From the NCBI GenBank assembly GCA_028822845.1, contig JAPKCS010000003.1, positions 16,347 through 80,346 on the forward strand: a stretch of DNA of 64,000 nt. Direction: 5' to 3'. How positions within the stretch are numbered: the first letter of the stretch is position 1; each line of letters begins with the position of its first letter. Position numbers and translations under genes: made by a program. This document shows, piece by piece, positions 61,372 to 64,000 of this stretch. The stretch is from Candidatus Poseidoniaceae archaeon. Its GTDB lineage: Archaea > Thermoplasmatota > Poseidoniia > Poseidoniales > Poseidoniaceae. Under the pieces are notes generated by a model. The model was not told the origin of the DNA. It saw nothing but the letters and a program-made list of their open reading frames with translations, and ran no database searches.

Positions 61372-61865
61372 CGTAAGACCCCATCAATCAAAGATTCAAT
61401 GGTTTGTTGATTCAGTGGTTTGCTGTTGTTCAAGACAGCTACGCGACCGAGGACATTGGCCCCAAGATGTGAAAATTGAATCCTCATCGAAGTCATCAGG
61501 TTTTGTCCACCACCGCCGCTGTGAGAGGCTAAACCGATGGATTTCCCATTGAAATGTTCACGAAAATCATCAGTGCTTGTGGAAAGCCAAGCAATGAAAT
61601 TATTCAGAACCGGAGGCATCGAGCCGTTGTATTCTGGAGCGCACACAATCAAACCCTTTGCTGACCGGACTTTGGCAGCTGCATCTCTGAAACCGGGCAG
61701 AGGGATTCCTTTTGCTTCATTTCCTGGGGTGTACATTGGAAGATCGAGTGCACAGAGGTCAACTGCGTGAACCTCTACGCTTCGCTCATTCAGACTCTTT
61801 TCGAATACCTGCGCCAGAACAGCATTATTTCCGGTCGATGCGACAAGGATTACAATGCTGTCCAT
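61368..61865 (-). CDS. NAD(P)H-dependent FMN reductase
   Basis: 165 aa, flavodoxin-like fold. The FMN-phosphate loop is near the N-terminus (LVASTGNNAVLAQVFE), the family hallmark is CAPEYNGSMPPVLNNFIAWL (about 76-95), and SHSGGGGQNLMTSMRIQF follows. These enzymes reduce FMN, quinones, azo compounds or metals. It is the first gene of a two-gene unit with pirin, joined by a 4-nt ATGA overlap. The TSP3 repeat gene ends 48 nt past its other side on the same strand and is probably a separate unit upstream. Confidence 0.92.
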   Translation of the reverse strand: MDSIVILVASTGNNAVLAQVFEKSLNERSVEVHAVDLCALDLPMYTPGNEAKGIPLPGFRDAAAKVRSAKGLIVCAPEYNGSMPPVLNNFIAWLSTSTDDFREHFNGKSIGLASHSGGGGQNLMTSMRIQFSHLGANVLGRVAVLNNSKPLNQQTIESLIDGVLR

Positions 61866-61913
61866 GGTCTTGCCATGGTGGTGTCCTTCTTCAACACAAT
61901 GGTCTTCAAAGTG

Positions 61914-64000
61914 TTACCAGCGAACGCGATAAGCGATCAGCAGGCCACCTAAGACGGTTGGAACCACAGCCATTGCTAATAAGCCAACGATCATGCTCTG
62001 TACCTTGGTTTCAGAAACATCTGATTTCATGTCAGATTCATTGTCTGTGGGCGTTTCGTCGCATGTGGTGATAAATCGGTTGCAATCAACACCGCTCTCA
62101 TTATCATCGATTGGGGTTTCGTGATCTGAATCTTCGGTTAGATCTTGACAGCCATCAGCATCTGAATCCGTTTGGTTTCCGGAGGTCCAATCCAAATCAC
62201 CCTTCTGGCATGAATCAAGAAGATCTTCCAAGCCATCATTATCATCATCGAGGTCTTCATCCGAGTCGCGGCATCCATCCTCATCGTAATCGAGGGCAGG
62301 TTCTGAAATCCAGTCTGTCACACCTTTATCGCAGGTGTCCGCTGAATCTTCGACGCCATCGTTGTCATCATCCTTGTCTTCGAGCTGGTCATTGCAACCA
62401 TCTGCATCGAAATCTGTGGCAAGGTTGGATTCCCAGTTGAGGTCACCAGTTGCACAGAAGTCGAGTGTATCTGGGACAAGGTCTCCGTCGTCATCCAAGT
62501 CTTCCAGAGAATCTTGGCACCCGTCAGCGTCATAATCAGAAAGCGAAGAGGAGAACCAATTCAGGTTTCCTTTCGAGCACTTGTCAACAAGATCTAACAC
62601 GCCATCATTGTCATCGTCAAGATCTTCTAATCCGTCTTGGCACCCATCGGCGTCATAATCAGTTGTTGGTGAAGAAGCCCAGTTAATGTCCCCGACCGAG
62701 CAATCATCAAATCCATCTTCAACGCCGTCGTTGTCATCATCAAGGTCTTCTCCTGAATCCAGACAACCGTCGTCATCTCGATCTGTTGTGATGGAGGAAA
62801 CCCAATTTGAGGACCCGAGCGGGCATGTATCAACGAGGTCACTCTTCCCGTCATTATCATCATCTAAGTCTTCGTTGAGGTCCCTGCATCCGTCATCATC
62901 ATGATCAGTAGCCTTTTTTGAGACCCAACCGGTTTCTCCAGTTGGACAATCATCAAAGATGTCAGGCGCACCATCATTATCGTCATCAGAATCTTCTGTA
63001 GCATCCTTACATCCGTCCTGATCATAATCGGTCAAGGTTGTTGAAGTCCAATTGAGGTTGCCTAGCTTGCACGCATCGAATTGGTCAAGAATAAGATCGT
63101 TATCGTCATCGAGATCTTCCCCCGAGTCATAACAGCCGTCGCCGTCATAATCCAAGTAAATCGAGGAAATCCATCCGGGAGGTGTACTTTTTGAGCAGTT
63201 GTCTTCCAAATCAGGAATCGAGTCATTGTCATCGTCAAGATCTTCAAACTCATCGTGGCAACCGTCTTTATCGTGATCAGTAGCTTCAACTGAAATCCAG
63301 TCAAGTCTACCTTTTTGACAAAGATCATTGGTGTCGCTCACGCCATCATTATCGTCATCTTCGTCCAATCCAATGTCCAGGCACCCGTCCGAATCGTAGT
63401 CGCTTTCAGGTGATTGTACCCAACCAACATCACCTTTCGGACATTGATCTTCCACGTCAAGAATTCCGTCATTATCATCATCGTTATCTTCTGTAGAATC
63501 TCTGCAACCGTCCATGTCGTGGTCGTTTGTAGCATCTGAAATCCACATGAGATCCCCATACTGGCACGCATCTACTACGTCGAGAATACCATCGTTGTCA
63601 TCGTCCAAATCTTCTTCAGCCGAAAAGTATCCATTATTCCAAAACTCGTCCATGCAACCATCGCCATCGTGATCGCCGAAATTTGCTGAAGACCAGTTCC
63701 AATGCCCGAGCCTTGGGCACAGGTCATCAAGGTCGTTGACCCGATCATTATCATCATCGAGGTCTTCATTAACATCGCGACAACCATCGCCATCCCAGTC
63801 GGTGATAAGAGGGTCAGCCAAGAAAGAAGATCTCCAGCCAATCTCACCTGTCTGGCATTCATCAATGTTATCGGGCACGCCGTCGTTGTCGTCATCCTCG
63901 TCTTCTGAAGCATCATTGCAACCGTCTGAATCGTGATCTGATGAAGCATTGGAAGTCCAACCTAAATCACCAGGCATGCATTGGTCATCATCGTCGAGGA
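61914..64000 (-). CDS. Thrombospondin type 3 repeat surface protein, N-terminal part off the right edge
   Basis: At least 694 aa are in the window. The frame stays open to the right edge: upstream of the first ATG it reads LDDDDQC, the continuation of another repeat, so that ATG is not the true start. Fourteen complete calcium-binding repeats of about 41 residues and a fifteenth degenerate copy are present, each with D.D.DGC.D, then EDLDDDNDG, then D.C..G...W. Two cysteines per repeat suggest disulfides, as in TSP3 domains. After an Asp/Glu/Cys spacer (DDNESGVDCNRFITTC) the protein ends in one membrane helix (MIVGLLAMAVVPTVLGGLLI) and the short tail AYRVRW. It is probably a calcium-stabilised surface stalk or adhesin. 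Confidence 0.9.
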   Translation of the reverse strand, partial: LDDDDQCMPGDLGWTSNASSDHDSDGCNDASEDEDDDNDGVPDNIDECQTGEIGWRSSFLADPLITDWDGDGCRDVNEDLDDDNDRVNDLDDLCPRLGHWNWSSANFGDHDGDGCMDEFWNNGYFSAEEDLDDDNDGILDVVDACQYGDLMWISDATNDHDMDGCRDSTEDNDDDNDGILDVEDQCPKGDVGWVQSPESDYDSDGCLDIGLDEDDDNDGVSDTNDLCQKGRLDWISVEATDHDKDGCHDEFEDLDDDNDSIPDLEDNCSKSTPPGWISSIYLDYDGDGCYDSGEDLDDDNDLILDQFDACKLGNLNWTSTTLTDYDQDGCKDATEDSDDDNDGAPDIFDDCPTGETGWVSKKATDHDDDGCRDLNEDLDDDNDGKSDLVDTCPLGSSNWVSSITTDRDDDGCLDSGEDLDDDNDGVEDGFDDCSVGDINWASSPTTDYDADGCQDGLEDLDDDNDGVLDLVDKCSKGNLNWFSSSLSDYDADGCQDSLEDLDDDGDLVPDTLDFCATGDLNWESNLATDFDADGCNDQLEDKDDDNDGVEDSADTCDKGVTDWISEPALDYDEDGCRDSDEDLDDDNDGLEDLLDSCQKGDLDWTSGNQTDSDADGCQDLTEDSDHETPIDDNESGVDCNRFITTCDETPTDNESDMKSDVSETKVQSMIVGLLAMAVVPTVLGGLLIAYRVRW
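62120..64000 (-). repeat. Tandem TSP3-type repeats, about 123-bp unit
   Basis: Fifteen imperfect 123-bp copies encode the roughly 41-residue calcium-binding unit. Copy 3 from the edge carries an insertion (EFWNNGYFSAE) and the last copy is degenerate. The array continues beyond the window. Copies differ at many synonymous sites, so the array is not recently expanded. Confidence 0.85.

Noticed and set aside
62120..64000. Repeat array as a CRISPR or DNA satellite
   Set aside because: The unit is 123 bp, is fully coding and varies at synonymous sites, as expected for a protein repeat. No spacers or cas genes are present.

Overview
The window looks like a chromosomal fragment of a marine euryarchaeon, most likely Marine Group II (Candidatus Poseidoniales, Thermoplasmatota). 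Archaeal information-processing genes set the domain: RFC small subunit, DNA polymerase D small subunit (DP1), GatD, aPelota, Nob1 (PIN plus zinc ribbon), a Bat-type HTH-10 regulator, and a tRNA-Met with a bulge-helix-bulge intron. The genus-level placement is inference from the mix of these with formate-THF ligase, acyl-CoA carboxyltransferase, flotillin and very large Ser/Thr/Asn/Asp-rich surface proteins; no rRNA is present to confirm it.

Layout. 1-2.2 kb: end of a RidA-family gene, then an amino-acid permease with a C-terminal EF-hand pair. 2.3-14.2 kb: two tandem minus-strand cell-surface proteins (864 and about 3063 aa) sharing Ig-like repeats, a C-terminal membrane anchor and aromatic cytoplasmic tails. 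14.3-19.7 kb: rfcS, a small membrane protein, intron-containing tRNA-Met, gatD and a carboxyltransferase. 19.7-23.5 kb: a surface protein with a nucleophile-less alpha/beta-hydrolase-like domain, and a divergent shikimate dehydrogenase. 23.6-26.4 kb: two small membrane proteins, an NfeD/YqiJ-like protein and a flotillin. 26.5-32.9 kb: fhs, pelA, a small orphan, tRNA-Val, CinA-C amidase, DP1 and a HAD phosphatase. 33.1-50.2 kb: a 4518-aa beta-helix surface protein whose last 183 residues look like a type IV pilin, preceded on its strand by a 1026-aa surface protein, with a strong terminator between them. 50.4-57.6 kb: a MacB-like ABC exporter pair, a MoaD/ThiS-like protein, TatA, Nob1 and a DedA-like protein. 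57.6-64 kb: tRNA-Glu, MscS channel, HTH-10 regulator, pirin plus FMN-reductase pair, and the C-terminal part of a thrombospondin-type-3 repeat protein that runs off the right edge.

About half of the window encodes exported surface proteins, all on the minus strand, while most housekeeping genes are on the plus strand. The most unusual item is the in-frame adhesin-pilin fusion at 33.1-46.7 kb: the predicted topology puts a short cytoplasmic loop between an adhesin anchor and a pilin-like helix, so a prepilin peptidase could in principle separate them. Other items worth attention are the EF-hand permease, the hydrolase-like surface protein without its serine, the MacB-like permease with a large extracellular insertion, and the matching UUCG-loop hairpins downstream of both large surface genes. 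All functional calls come from reading motifs by eye; no database search was run.
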